A stretch of 32,062 nt of DNA, taken from the NCBI GenBank assembly GCA_964539415.1, contig CAZIID010000004.1, forward strand, positions 1 to 32,062. The letters run 5' to 3'. The DNA is from CAYQFQ01 sp964539415 (lineage in GTDB: Bacteria; Patescibacteriota; Minisyncoccia; Phycocordibacterales; GWA1-40-21). The position numbers and the translations under genes are program-made. Below, one piece after another: positions 13,764 to 21,547 of the stretch. Numbering within the stretch: the first letter of the stretch is position 1; every line of letters starts with the position of its first letter. The notes beneath the pieces are model-generated. The model was given only the letters and a program-made list of their open reading frames with translations. It was not told where the DNA came from and searched no databases.

Positions 13764-15035
13764 ATGTTTTTAAATGCACTATATTTGATTTCCAAAGATC
13801 TTTTACCAGCAGTTTCTAAACTGCTCATAATATTGTTACCTTTTGCATTGCCTGTATTTTTCCTTATTGCATGGTGGGTTATTAGACTCAAGGCTATTCA
13901 GTTAAAGTTTCTCCAAGGTATAAACCCTATTTTACTTGAAATAAGACTTCCTAAAGAGCTTTTTAAATCTCCAGCTGCTATGGAGATATTCTTCTCTTAT
14001 ATGTTCCAAAGCGGTCCAGGAAACTACGGTGAAGCTTTTGTTGACGGTGCGGTAAAACCTTGGTTTTCTTGTGAGCTTGTATCCATAGAAGGCAACGTTA
14101 GATTTTTTGTTTGGACTTGGAAGAAATTTAGAAATCTTATGGAAGCACAGCTTTATGCAGAGTTCCCTAATATTGAAATATTAGAAGCAGAAGATTATGC
14201 AAAGAATCTTAGTTATTCTCCAGATAAGCAATTTTTATTTGGTATTCAATACGCACTAACAAAAGCTGATCCATACCCTATAAAAACTTATGTTGATTAT
14301 GGTTTAGATAAAAATGAAAAAGATGAATATAAAGTAGATCCGATCAATGCTGTTTTAGAATATTTGGGTACAATGAAAAAAGGAGAAGTTGCTGGAATTC
14401 AGATTCTTATTCAAAAACATGAAAAAGAAGGATGGACACTTGGACGTTTATTTGAAAAACCAGATTGGAAGAAAGCTGCAGCTGATGAAATTAAAAAATT
14501 GAGAGAAGGAACAGTTCTTGATTTGGGTGAAGGATCTTTCAAAATGCCCAATCCAACAAAAGGACAAATGGAAGTTATCAATGCAATAGAAAGAAGCGTA
14601 TCAAAAGTTCCATTCGATTGTATGGTTAGAGGAATGTATTTGGCAGAAAAAGACAAAATGAATCCTTACAACATTAGTGGTGTTATAGGGTGTATGAGAC
14701 AATATAGCTCAAATACCTTAAATGGTTTTAAGCCAGGTTTTTTGACTTCTACGAGCGATTTACAAAAAGACCTTATTAAGTTTCTACCATGGATTTTCAA
14801 AAATAAAATTGAAGGGGAGATTGAAGAAGATAAAGAGGAGTTTATGCAGGCTTATAAGCTTAGATCATATTTTCAAACTCCATTTAGATTCTGGGGATCT
14901 CGTCCACAATATGTCTTGAATACTGAAGAATTGGCTACTATTTTCCATTTCCCAAGCAGTATTGTTTCCCAGACTCCAACACTCACAAGAGTTCCTTCAA
15001 AGAAATCAGAAGCTCCTTCAAACTTACCTATATAA
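13764..15035 (+). CDS. Membrane-anchored protein resembling the N-terminal domain of CPR conjugation-type ATPases
   Basis: 423 aa. A hydrophobic segment (about residues 20-45, LLIILLPFALPVFFLIAWWVI) anchors the N-terminus. A large soluble part follows, with LLEIRLPKELFKSPAAMEIFFSYM, FSCELVSIEGNVRFFVWTWKKFRNLMEAQLYAEFP and EILEAEDYAKNL. This pattern is the one I know from the N-terminal region of VirB4/VirD4-like ATPases in Parcubacteria (a DUF8128-type domain), where an ATPase normally follows. Here no Walker motif is present and the frame ends cleanly with TAA. It is therefore either a stand-alone paralogue or a partner subunit. mltG starts 3 nt later, suggesting an operon and an envelope role. 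Family placement is from memory of such proteins and is moderate. Confidence 0.75.
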   Translation: MFLNALYLISKDLLPAVSKLLIILLPFALPVFFLIAWWVIRLKAIQLKFLQGINPILLEIRLPKELFKSPAAMEIFFSYMFQSGPGNYGEAFVDGAVKPWFSCELVSIEGNVRFFVWTWKKFRNLMEAQLYAEFPNIEILEAEDYAKNLSYSPDKQFLFGIQYALTKADPYPIKTYVDYGLDKNEKDEYKVDPINAVLEYLGTMKKGEVAGIQILIQKHEKEGWTLGRLFEKPDWKKAAADEIKKLREGTVLDLGEGSFKMPNPTKGQMEVINAIERSVSKVPFDCMVRGMYLAEKDKMNPYNISGVIGCMRQYSSNTLNGFKPGFLTSTSDLQKDLIKFLPWIFKNKIEGEIEEDKEEFMQAYKLRSYFQTPFRFWGSRPQYVLNTEELATIFHFPSSIVSQTPTLTRVPSKKSEAPSNLPI

Positions 15036-15038
15036 TCT

Positions 15039-16046
15039 ATGTATTCCAATGAAGAAAGAAACGTATCTTGGATTAAGAATATTTTATCCAAATTTATAAA
15101 TATTAAAACCGCAGTATTTTTTATTTGTGCTGTGGGAGTTTTTTTGGTTTATCTTTTTTCTTTTAGCGCTCCAAAAGATTTTCCAGAAGGTTCTACCTTT
15201 TATGTGAAAAAGGGTGAGACGTTGTCTACCGTGTCATATAGTCTTAAGGAAAATGGTTATATTAGGTCAGAATTATTTTTTAAAATTTTGGTTTATTGCT
15301 TTGATGGTAAAGCACAAGTAAATGCCGGTAGTTATTATTTCCCTTCAAAAGAAAATTCTATTGTTTTAGCATATAGGATTAATAGAGGTAAATATAATAA
15401 TATTCCTATTAAAATAATTATTCCCGAGGGTTTGAATTCAAAAGAGATATATGAAATTATTTCTTCTGGAATACCTGGTTTTGATAAAAAGTATTTTATA
15501 CAACAAGCTCAGAAAAAAGAAGGATATCTTTTCCCAGATACTTATGTTTTTTCAAGTGAAATAAGTGTGGAAGATATTATTTCTACGATGAATAAAAATT
15601 TTCAAGATAAAATTTCAGAAAAAGATATCGCTCAAAAAATACAAGCTTTCGGTAAATCACTTTCAGATGTCATAAAGATGGCCTCTATACTTGAAGGTGA
15701 AGCAAGACTTCTTGAAACAAGAAGGATTGTGGCAGGAATACTTTGGAAAAGAATATCTTTAGGTATGCCACTTCAAGTTGATACCACCTTTAAATACGAG
15801 TTAGGTAAAACAACTTTTGATCTTACCACTGAAGATTTAAAGGCAGATTCAGCTTACAATTCATACACCAGATTGGGCTTACCACCAACCCCTGTATCAA
15901 ACCCTGGCATTGAAAGTATTTTGGCAGCAGTAACTCCAATCAAGACAAACTACCTATATTTTCTAACGGATAAAAAAGGTGAGATGCATTACGCAACAAC
16001 GCATGAAGGACACGTTGCAAATAAATTTAAGTATTTATCTCACTAA
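15039..16046 (+). CDS. mltG: Endolytic murein transglycosylase MltG (YceG-like)
   Basis: 335 aa. One transmembrane segment near residues 24-43 anchors it with the bulk outside. A LysM-like part (FYVKKGETLSTVSYSLKENG) precedes the YceG domain. ASILEGEA contains the Glu expected to be catalytic, and LGLPPTPVSNPGIESILAAV is the family signature near the C-terminus. By family knowledge it cuts nascent glycan strands near the membrane and sets strand length during wall growth. It begins 3 nt after the preceding membrane protein, so the two are probably translated from one mRNA. No Shine-Dalgarno sequence is evident; coupling is likely. Confidence 0.93.
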   Translation: MYSNEERNVSWIKNILSKFINIKTAVFFICAVGVFLVYLFSFSAPKDFPEGSTFYVKKGETLSTVSYSLKENGYIRSELFFKILVYCFDGKAQVNAGSYYFPSKENSIVLAYRINRGKYNNIPIKIIIPEGLNSKEIYEIISSGIPGFDKKYFIQQAQKKEGYLFPDTYVFSSEISVEDIISTMNKNFQDKISEKDIAQKIQAFGKSLSDVIKMASILEGEARLLETRRIVAGILWKRISLGMPLQVDTTFKYELGKTTFDLTTEDLKADSAYNSYTRLGLPPTPVSNPGIESILAAVTPIKTNYLYFLTDKKGEMHYATTHEGHVANKFKYLSH

Positions 16047-16080
16047 ATTAATACAAAATTGAGGTTTTCTTGAAAAGGGG

Positions 16081-16109
16081 TTGCAAAAAAAACATTTTTG
16101 CTGTATTAT
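16081..16109 (+). promoter_or_regulatory. Promoter of rplU
   Basis: TTGCAA at 16081-16086, 17 bp, TATTAT at 16104-16109. Only 10 nt separate the -10 from the ATG at 16120, so the leader is a few nt at most. Confidence 0.7.
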
Positions 16110-16119
16110 GTCCCTACTT

Positions 16120-16443
16120 ATGGCAAAAGAATTTGCAGTAATAAAAACAGGAGGAAAGCAATATAAAGTATCATCAGGAGATAGCATTCTAATAGAGAAG
16201 CTTTCTGACGAACAAAAAGAAGGAGACAAAGTTGTCTTTGATAAGGTTCTGATTGTTGATAATGGAAGTGACACTACTATAGGTACACCATTTATTAAAG
16301 ATGCAAAAGTTGAAGGTAAAATAACTAAAATTGCTAAAAAAGATAAGGTTGTCGTTATACACTATAAACAGAAAAGCAGATATTTTAAGAAAAACGGACA
16401 CAAGCAACCATATTTTAAGGTAGAAATAACATCAATAAAATAA
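16120..16443 (+). CDS. rplU: 50S ribosomal protein bL21
   Basis: 107 aa, the normal bL21 length. It starts MAKEFAVIKTGGKQYKV, the family N-terminus, and ends with HYKQKSRYFKKNGHKQPYFKVEIT, the conserved 23S-rRNA-binding region. Longer in-frame starts upstream (16081, 16108) overlap the promoter and are not supported. bL27, usually the next gene, is not here: a terminator follows directly. The start is near-leaderless. Confidence 0.96.
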   Translation: MAKEFAVIKTGGKQYKVSSGDSILIEKLSDEQKEGDKVVFDKVLIVDNGSDTTIGTPFIKDAKVEGKITKIAKKDKVVVIHYKQKSRYFKKNGHKQPYFKVEITSIK

Positions 16444-16444
16444 A

Positions 16445-16479
16445 CACTAAAAAAACCGCTTTAAGCGGTTTTTTTAGTG
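16445..16479. terminator. Bidirectional terminator between rplU and the LOG gene
   Basis: CACTAAAAAAACCGCTT and AAGCGGTTTTTTTAGTG form a near-perfect stem, with A7 and T7 runs inside it. The LOG stop codon starts at the next base. Confidence 0.9.
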
Positions 16480-17202
16480 CTAGGAGATTCTTACTGGAGC
16501 ATTTTTTATTATTTCTATTACTTCATCTTCTGAATCAACGATTTTAAACATTTTTAAATCTTCGTTACTTATTGTATCAAATTGTTGTAATAGAGTTTTT
16601 TCTATAAAAGAAAGTAGGGGTTCCCAGAATTCTCTACCAATCAAAACTATTGGTGCCTGTGATATTTCTTTTGTTTGAATAAGGGTTAATAATTCAAATA
16701 ATTCATCTAGCGTTCCAAAACCTCCAGGGTAATAAATATAAACCTCAGCTGCAAAAAGTAATAATGTTTTTCTACTAAAAAAGTATTCAAAATCTACGGA
16801 TTCTGTAACGTAAGGATTTGTTTTTTGTTCTGTAGGTAGAATTATGGAGAAACCCAAAGAGTTACCTTTGGCCTCTATAGCACCTCTGTTCGCAGCTTCC
16901 ATTATTCCTGGGCCACCACCAGTTGCGACAGCGTAACCTAGTTCCTCAACAATCTTTTTTGATAGAGATCGTGCCATTTCATAATATTGGTGACCTTCCT
17001 TGAATCTTGCAGAACCAAGAATACTTACTGATCTTGGGTATTTTTTTACTAATTCGTAGCCATTTTTAAGTTCTTTATTTGCCTGAGACATTTGATCATT
17101 TACCATCAACTCAAACTTGTCGTTGGTTATTCTACATAAGCCTCTTTCTGAAAAAAGGCATTCTGCATCACCATTTACTGATATATTTTTTGTGTCTTTC
17201 AT
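16480..17202 (-). CDS. LOG-family protein (Rossmann-fold nucleotide phosphoribohydrolase-like)
   Basis: 240 aa with both hallmarks of the LOG (formerly 'lysine decarboxylase-like') family: GGGPGIMEAANRGA around residue 95-108 and PGGFGTLDELFE around residue 160. The core begins at SILGSARF near residue 60. The first 55 residues are an N-terminal extension. Characterised members release ribose 5-phosphate from nucleoside monophosphates, including cytokinin precursors. In bacteria the physiological substrate is often unknown, so I give no symbol. A TATAAT box 7 nt before the ATG indicates a leaderless mRNA. Tail-to-tail with rplU. Confidence 0.9.
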   Translation of the reverse strand: MKDTKNISVNGDAECLFSERGLCRITNDKFELMVNDQMSQANKELKNGYELVKKYPRSVSILGSARFKEGHQYYEMARSLSKKIVEELGYAVATGGGPGIMEAANRGAIEAKGNSLGFSIILPTEQKTNPYVTESVDFEYFFSRKTLLLFAAEVYIYYPGGFGTLDELFELLTLIQTKEISQAPIVLIGREFWEPLLSFIEKTLLQQFDTISNEDLKMFKIVDSEDEVIEIIKNAPVRIS

Positions 17203-17209
17203 GTATTGG

Positions 17210-17215
17210 ATTATA
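17210..17215 (-). promoter_or_regulatory. -10 box of the LOG gene, leaderless position
   Basis: TATAAT on the minus strand, then 7 nt, then the ATG at 17202. Confidence 0.65.
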
Positions 17216-17292
17216 TCATATATTTTTTTAAATATAGATATGTGATAGAATAGTGTCAGTATAGTTTTTATATAAATAATTAATCATTAATT

Positions 17293-17742
17293 ATGAAAAA
17301 AGTAAATTTAGGAATTGTTATTACGATTGCTGTAGTTGTAGTTTTTGTGTTCGTTGGTGGTATGGGAATTTTTAATAGTTTAACTAATAGTGAACAAATG
17401 GATCAAAATCAAGTAAAATCTTCAAGATTAATTAAAAAAGATATTATTGTTGGAACTGGTGTAGAAGCGGTAAACGGCAGTACTGTAACAGTACACTACA
17501 CTGGTGTTTTTGAAAACGGAACAAAATTTGATAGCTCACGTGATAGAGGAGAACCATTTTCTTTTGAGTTAGGAAAAGGTATGGTAATTGCTGGTTGGGA
17601 TCAAGGAGTTCTCGGTATGAAAGTTGGAGGAAAGAGAAATTTGATAATACCATCAGATTTGGCTTATGGTCCAAATGATTACGGTCCAATTCCAGGAGGG
17701 TCAACACTTATGTTTGAGGTGGAGCTTTTAGACGTCAAGTGA
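17293..17742 (+). CDS. Membrane-anchored FKBP-type peptidyl-prolyl isomerase
   Basis: 149 aa. Residues 5-28 form an uncleaved-looking N-terminal membrane anchor (no cysteine for a lipobox), followed by a short polar linker. The FKBP domain (about 50-149) shows VTVHYTGVFENGTKFDSS, FELGKGMVIAGWDQGV, GKRNLIIPSDLAYG and STLMFEVELL, containing the active-site aromatic and Asp positions of the family. It should catalyse cis-trans isomerisation of prolyl bonds in proteins outside the membrane. A plausible -10 (TAGAAT near 17248) would leave about 40 nt of AT-rich leader without a Shine-Dalgarno sequence. Divergent from the LOG gene. Confidence 0.94.
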   Translation: MKKVNLGIVITIAVVVVFVFVGGMGIFNSLTNSEQMDQNQVKSSRLIKKDIIVGTGVEAVNGSTVTVHYTGVFENGTKFDSSRDRGEPFSFELGKGMVIAGWDQGVLGMKVGGKRNLIIPSDLAYGPNDYGPIPGGSTLMFEVELLDVK

Positions 17743-17747
17743 CGCTC

Positions 17748-18027
17748 AGCCTTGCATTTTAAAAACACGAAAATATTTTGCTAAATATTTTCTCTGTCCG
17801 TCGCCGTCGCGACTACCAAGGTTTTAAAAATGCGAGGCTTCGCTTTAAGTTGCAGAATAAAGAAAATATCACCTAGTAGGTGATATTTTCTTTATAATTT
17901 CTTTCCGTAATGTTTTAAAATTATATGTCCTCACTTTAAGTTAAAAAAAGAAGAAAAGGTCTTTAAAATACGAGACTTCGCTTTAAGTCTGCCCTGTAGT
18001 AAGTATTCTGATACTTTACTACTAGGG
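17748..18027. repeat. Structured noncoding region with nested inverted and direct repeats
   Basis: This gap of about 300 nt has no gene. It holds an outer inverted repeat (17748-17766 with 17821-17839, near-perfect), an inner perfect 10-bp hairpin GAAAATATTT/AAATATTTTC (17769-17778, 17783-17792), and a GC-rich GTCGCCGTCGCGAC stretch. There is also a 33-bp direct repeat at 17818-17850 and 17956-17988 (29 of 33 identical, both ending CTTCGCTTTAAGT), and a final hairpin at 17992-18027. It could be a degenerate mobile repeat cluster or a structured RNA. Confidence 0.6.
17859..17893. terminator. Hairpin terminator in the fkbp-patatin gap
   Basis: AAAGAAAATATCACCT pairs exactly with AGGTGATATTTTCTTT around a 3-nt loop. 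A/T runs at the base allow termination in either direction. It lies 117 nt past the fkbp stop. Confidence 0.7.
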
Positions 18028-18045
18028 TTGGAGAAAAGAATAAAA

Positions 18046-18852
18046 TTACAAACAAATCTTTTTTATTTCTTCTATTCTAGATAGAGCTTCTTTTTCACCA
18101 ATTATTATATTTTCTTCTGTTTCTCTAAAGGTAAAAGTGTCCATGTTTTCAACTGTCTGTGGTTTTAATACAATAAAATTTTCTCCGTAAAATTGTTCGT
18201 TTACTCTAGATAGATTACTTATTGCTATTTTATATACTCTTGCCAGTACATTGCTTAATTTATAGTTTTCCATTTTTCCAAACTTATGTCCGTACATATC
18301 TGAAATTATAATTGCGTCTGGTGAAAAATCTAACATTGGTTCTGCAGGTGTTGCACAAAGAAGTCCACCATCCACCAAGTGTCTACCGTCATAATCCACA
18401 ATTGGAAATACTCCTGGTATAGCCATCGATGGTATTATTGCGTCAATAATTCTTCCATCTTTGAAATATACCGCTTCACCTTGGTCTATGTCTGATGTTC
18501 CTATTATTAAGGGTATTTTTGTATCTGAGAAGGTACTATCTCCAAACATTTCAGTTAAAAATTTATTTATTTCTTTACCTTTAATTAAAGATATTCCAGG
18601 TATATTAAAATCTAAAAACCTAAGTGGGTGTTTGGAGTTTGCAAATTGTTCTACTCTTTCAACTAATGTATCTATCTCTAAATGAAGTGCGTAATATGCG
18701 CCTACGATAGCACCAATACTTGTTCCAGTTATATAATCTATTGGAATATTATTTTTTACTAACACATTTATTATTCCAACATGGGCAAAACCTCTGTCTC
18801 CACCACTACCAAGGACTAGACCAACTGTTTTTCTTTTTTTATTATCTATCAT
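18046..18852 (-). CDS. Patatin-like phospholipase (RssA-like)
   Basis: 268 aa, cytoplasmic, no signal peptide. The oxyanion-hole motif is GSGGDRGFAHVG (residues 15-26), where the family usually has GGGG. The nucleophile elbow is GTSIGA (Ser near residue 45), and the catalytic Asp is in VDGGLL near residue 165. Together they give the Ser-Asp dyad of patatin-type acyl hydrolases acting on phospholipids or acyl esters. CPR cells usually take lipids from outside, so a scavenging or remodelling role is plausible but inferred. The TATAAT box 9 nt before the ATG implies a leader of about 2-3 nt. Confidence 0.91.
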   Translation of the reverse strand: MIDNKKRKTVGLVLGSGGDRGFAHVGIINVLVKNNIPIDYITGTSIGAIVGAYYALHLEIDTLVERVEQFANSKHPLRFLDFNIPGISLIKGKEINKFLTEMFGDSTFSDTKIPLIIGTSDIDQGEAVYFKDGRIIDAIIPSMAIPGVFPIVDYDGRHLVDGGLLCATPAEPMLDFSPDAIIISDMYGHKFGKMENYKLSNVLARVYKIAISNLSRVNEQFYGENFIVLKPQTVENMDTFTFRETEENIIIGEKEALSRIEEIKKICL

Positions 18853-18861
18853 AGTAAAAAA

Positions 18862-18867
18862 ATTATA
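18862..18867 (-). promoter_or_regulatory. -10 box of the patatin gene
   Basis: TATAAT on the minus strand, 9 nt before the ATG at 18852. It is set back-to-back with the tgt -10 at 18901. Confidence 0.6.
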
Positions 18868-18900
18868 TCATAAAAAAGTGTGTTTTTGTCTTTTTTCTGC

Positions 18901-18906
18901 TATATT
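18901..18906 (+). promoter_or_regulatory. -10 box of tgt
   Basis: TATATT, 9 nt before the ATG at 18916. No Shine-Dalgarno sequence. Confidence 0.45.
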
Positions 18907-18915
18907 TTGTTGGTA

Positions 18916-20133
18916 ATGTCATTAGATTTTAAAATAGAGAAAAAATTAGAAGGAAAACTTGGTAGAGCCGGAATATTAAGTACCGCACATGGTGTTATAG
19001 AAACACCAGCCTTTGTTGTTGTTGGTACAAAGGGGACAGTAAAGTCATTAAATCCAGAGCAAGTGTGTGACGCCGGTGCTCAGGTTGTGCTCGCAAATAC
19101 TTATCACTTGTATCTTCAACCAGGTAATGAAGCAGTAAAAAGTATGGGTGGTTTAGGAAAGATGATGAATTGGTCAGGACCCACAATGACAGACTCTGGC
19201 GGTTTTCAAGTTTTTTCTCTTGGTGCTGCCTACGGAAAAGGTATTTCAAAAATATTACAAATCACAGATCCATCGCTTATGATTCCAGAAAGATTTGATG
19301 ACTCACTTGCGCCAAAGCTTGTTAAAATTGGTCAAGACGGAGTTTCTTTTACATCTCACTTAGATGGATCAGTTCATTACATTACTCCAGAAAAATCTAT
19401 TCAGATTCAGCACGATCTCGGTGCAGACATGATATTTGCTTTTGATGAATGCACGTCACCAAACGAAGATTTGAAATATCAAGGAGAAGCACTTGAAAGA
19501 ACTCATGCTTGGGCAAAAAGATCACTTGAAGAACATATTAAACTTAATACTGAAGATAAGGTTTCTTTATTTGGTATTGTTCAGGGTGGGAGAGATGAAG
19601 AATTAAGAAAGAAGTCCGCACAAATAATTTCTGAGCTAGAAGTTGACGGTAAAAAGTTTGATGGATTTGGAATTGGTGGTTCATTTGCAAAAGAAGATAT
19701 GTCTACTGCGGTTAAGTGGGTAAATGGAATACTACCGGAAGAAAAACCAAGACATTTGCTAGGCATAGGGGAGCCAGAAGATTTGTTTATGGGAATTGAA
19801 AATGGAGTAGACTTGTTTGATTGTGTTTTACCAACACGTCTTGGCAGAAATGGAACTATATATACTAAACTTGGTAAGATTCACATTATGAATAAAGAAT
19901 ATAGAACTGATATAACTCCAGTAGAGCAAGATTGTGATTGTTATACATGTAAAAATTATTCGCGTGCATATTTATCACATCTCTTTCACGGTAAAGAAAT
20001 GCTCGCAGGAACACTTGCTTCAATACATAATGTTTATTTTATAGTAAACCTAGTCAAAAAAATCCGTCAATCAATACTTGATGAAAATTTTGATGAATTT
20101 AAGTTAAATTTTTTGAACAACTATTTGAGATAG
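18916..20133 (+). CDS. tgt: tRNA-guanine (queuine/preQ1) transglycosylase
   Basis: 405 aa. TDSGGFQVFSLG contains the Asp that acts in base recognition, VQGGRDEELRKKSA and FGIGGSFAKE line the base pocket, and FDCVLPTRLGRNG carries the catalytic nucleophile Asp. The zinc site CDCYTC...H lies near residues 338-365. By family knowledge it swaps guanine 34 for a queuosine precursor in GUN-anticodon tRNAs (His, Tyr, Asn, Asp). The ATG at 18916 is used because an upstream in-frame TTG would translate through the promoter. No queuosine synthesis gene is in this window, so the base may be salvaged. No clear terminator follows. Confidence 0.96.
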   Translation: MSLDFKIEKKLEGKLGRAGILSTAHGVIETPAFVVVGTKGTVKSLNPEQVCDAGAQVVLANTYHLYLQPGNEAVKSMGGLGKMMNWSGPTMTDSGGFQVFSLGAAYGKGISKILQITDPSLMIPERFDDSLAPKLVKIGQDGVSFTSHLDGSVHYITPEKSIQIQHDLGADMIFAFDECTSPNEDLKYQGEALERTHAWAKRSLEEHIKLNTEDKVSLFGIVQGGRDEELRKKSAQIISELEVDGKKFDGFGIGGSFAKEDMSTAVKWVNGILPEEKPRHLLGIGEPEDLFMGIENGVDLFDCVLPTRLGRNGTIYTKLGKIHIMNKEYRTDITPVEQDCDCYTCKNYSRAYLSHLFHGKEMLAGTLASIHNVYFIVNLVKKIRQSILDENFDEFKLNFLNNYLR

Positions 20134-20202
20134 TTTCTTCTAAAAATTTACGAACCAAAATTGAACTAATATTTTTTAACCTCAAACTCAGTTCTAAAAT
20201 AT

Positions 20203-20238
20203 AGTTAAAATAACTTACGACCGTTTGTTATTTTAACT
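20203..20238. promoter_or_regulatory. 36-bp palindrome, copy 1, over the PaaX/Cas2-like promoter
   Basis: AGTTAAAATAA (20203-20213), a 14-bp centre, and TTATTTTAACT (20228-20238), perfect 11-bp arms. The centre read on the minus strand contains ACGGTCGTA, also present in copy 2. The arm overlaps the -35 of the following gene, as an operator would. Confidence 0.65.
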
Positions 20239-20253
20239 TAACAAGTATATAAT
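20225..20253 (+). promoter_or_regulatory. Promoter of the PaaX/Cas2-like gene
   Basis: TTGTTA at 20225-20230, inside the palindrome, 17 bp, TATAAT at 20248-20253. The ATG is 21 nt further on. Confidence 0.6.
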
Positions 20254-20274
20254 TATTTTAATAATAAAATTTGT

Positions 20275-20850
20275 ATGGGTGAATTAGAGAAAGTGGTCAG
20301 AAAAAAGATAAGAAATACTCAGATTCAAAGAATCGTTCTAAAGACGTTGGCAGCAACTGGTCTAATTAGCGTTGCTTTACTTGCTCCCAATGCGCTTCAA
20401 ATGATAGAAAAACTAGGTTTTTTAAAAGACGATAAGGGTTCAAATCAGAGAAAATCCATAAATCTGTCTCGTAAAAGATTAATTGAAAGAGGTTATATAA
20501 AATATGATGGAAAATATTTAAGTTTAACAACAGATGGAGAACGTGTTTTAAGAGATCTTGAAGCTTATGATTATAGAATTGAGAAACCTAAGAGATGGGA
20601 TGGCAAATGGAGGATGGTAATTTTTGATATTAAGGAAGAAAGGAGACTTTATAGGGATGATTTGAGAAGAATACTTTCGAATATAGGCTTTTTAAAATTG
20701 CAAAATAGTGTTTGGGTTTATCCATATGATTGTGAAGATTTGGTCAATTTAATTAAAACAGATTTTAAAATGGGGAAGGAAGTTTTGTATATAATAGCTG
20801 ATCAAATTGAAAATGATCGTATGATAAGACAGTATTTTAAACTTATCTAG
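20275..20850 (+). CDS. PaaX-like regulator with winged helix and Cas2-like C-terminal domain
   Basis: 191 aa. Residues about 15-95 look like a winged-helix domain (RIVLKTLAATGLISVALLAP, then NLSRKRLIERGYI and a wing GKYLSLTTDGER). Residues about 110-190 match the ferredoxin-like fold shared by PaaX and Cas2: WRMVIFDIKEERRLYRDDLR with an Asp at 118, then GFLKLQNSVWVYPY. Databases often label such CPR proteins Cas2, but no CRISPR array or other cas gene is in this window, and the N-terminal winged helix argues for a transcription regulator. Its own promoter overlaps a 36-bp palindrome, and a second copy abuts the promoter of the next gene, which suggests self-control and control of 21109-21543. 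A nuclease role cannot be excluded. Confidence 0.8.
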   Translation: MGELEKVVRKKIRNTQIQRIVLKTLAATGLISVALLAPNALQMIEKLGFLKDDKGSNQRKSINLSRKRLIERGYIKYDGKYLSLTTDGERVLRDLEAYDYRIEKPKRWDGKWRMVIFDIKEERRLYRDDLRRILSNIGFLKLQNSVWVYPYDCEDLVNLIKTDFKMGKEVLYIIADQIENDRMIRQYFKLI

Positions 20851-20912
20851 CCCCAAAATCGGTAATTGTTGGTAGCTATCGGTAACGATTGCTAATTATC
20901 GTCAACCTATAA

Positions 20913-20948
20913 AGTTAAAATAGTGCACGGTCGTATGTTATTTTAACT
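20913..20948. promoter_or_regulatory. 36-bp palindrome, copy 2, abutting the 21109 promoter
   Basis: AGTTAAAATAG and TTATTTTAACT arms (10 of 11 paired) around a 14-bp centre holding ACGGTCGTA. It has the same length as copy 1 and lies in opposite orientation. The -35 TTGACA begins at the next base. Confidence 0.65.
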
Positions 20949-20977
20949 TTGACATTTTGATAGTTAGGTGGTATTTT
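20949..20977 (+). promoter_or_regulatory. Promoter of the 21109-21543 gene
   Basis: TTGACA at 20949-20954, 17 bp, TATTTT at 20972-20977. The leader is about 125 nt. Confidence 0.65.
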
Positions 20978-20997
20978 CAGATTCAGATAATCTGGCT

Positions 20998-21104
20998 CGT
21001 ATGAGCTGGGACGTTTGGCAGCTATTCAAACAAAAAGAAGTAGAGGCCAAATAAGGGTTAAGATCTATTACCTAAATATAGATCAGTTCATTACATAGTG
21101 GAGG
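20998..21104 (+). promoter_or_regulatory. Leader with mini-ORF, related to that at 1856-1953
   Basis: A 17-codon mini-ORF (21001-21054) starts M-S-W. It is followed by a hairpin GATCTAT/ATAGATC (21062-21068, 21078-21084), AGTTCATTA (21085-21093) and GGAGG (21100-21104), 4 nt before the ATG. The order of blocks matches the leader of the 1954 gene. Confidence 0.5.
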
Positions 21105-21108
21105 CTGT

Positions 21109-21543
21109 ATGGCCATCATGCTCGAAGATCAGGTGCTTCATAAGGATGTAATAATTAAGGGTCCGCCGTTACTCATGTTACTTGCTTCTCTCGGAGTAAG
21201 TGTTGAAATAAATGGACCGAGTCCAATTCCTGTGGCTTTTCAGATCGGTAGTGTTATTACTGCCAAGCCACCTGCTCCGTTTAAGGGGGCTACTAACTGG
21301 ATACATGTTTGTGTAAAAGCTTTGCAGAATTTTGATTATAATTCACGTCTTTGGCATGTCCATGGAGTTTTTCATAATCCAAAATCTGAAGCTGGATTTT
21401 TGGGAATTGAAGAACACAGACTGCATTTTCAGACATTAGTCTTTTCTGCGTCATATGATTGTATCGACAGAACCGGTCGCATTGTTATCGGTATTGTTCC
21501 GTGTGAACAACTTGATACATACCACCTGCTTCTTAAGAAGTAA
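21109..21543 (+). CDS. Hypothetical protein, 144 aa, orphan with conserved leader
   Basis: The family is not recognised. The start is fixed by GGAGG. No membrane segment is certain, although LLMLLASLGVSV is hydrophobic. The region IHVCVKALQNFD resembles WVSVKSMGRFN of the protein at 1954-2322. Downstream, both have an RL plus aromatic segment and then R-x-G-R. With the shared leader this suggests a small paralogous family. The promoter touches copy 2 of the palindrome that also covers the PaaX/Cas2-like promoter, so this gene is a candidate target of that regulator. It looks less AT-rich than the core genes. Function unknown. Confidence 0.8.
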   Translation: MAIMLEDQVLHKDVIIKGPPLLMLLASLGVSVEINGPSPIPVAFQIGSVITAKPPAPFKGATNWIHVCVKALQNFDYNSRLWHVHGVFHNPKSEAGFLGIEEHRLHFQTLVFSASYDCIDRTGRIVIGIVPCEQLDTYHLLLKK

Positions 21544-21547
21544 AACC

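Noticed and set aside
16444..16480. A missing bL27 gene after rplU as evidence of ribosome reduction
   Set aside because: The gene can be elsewhere in the chromosome; one window cannot show absence.
20275..20850. A CRISPR-Cas locus, because the protein has a Cas2-like fold
   Set aside because: No direct-repeat/spacer array and no other cas gene is visible anywhere in the window, and the N-terminal winged helix fits a PaaX-type regulator.
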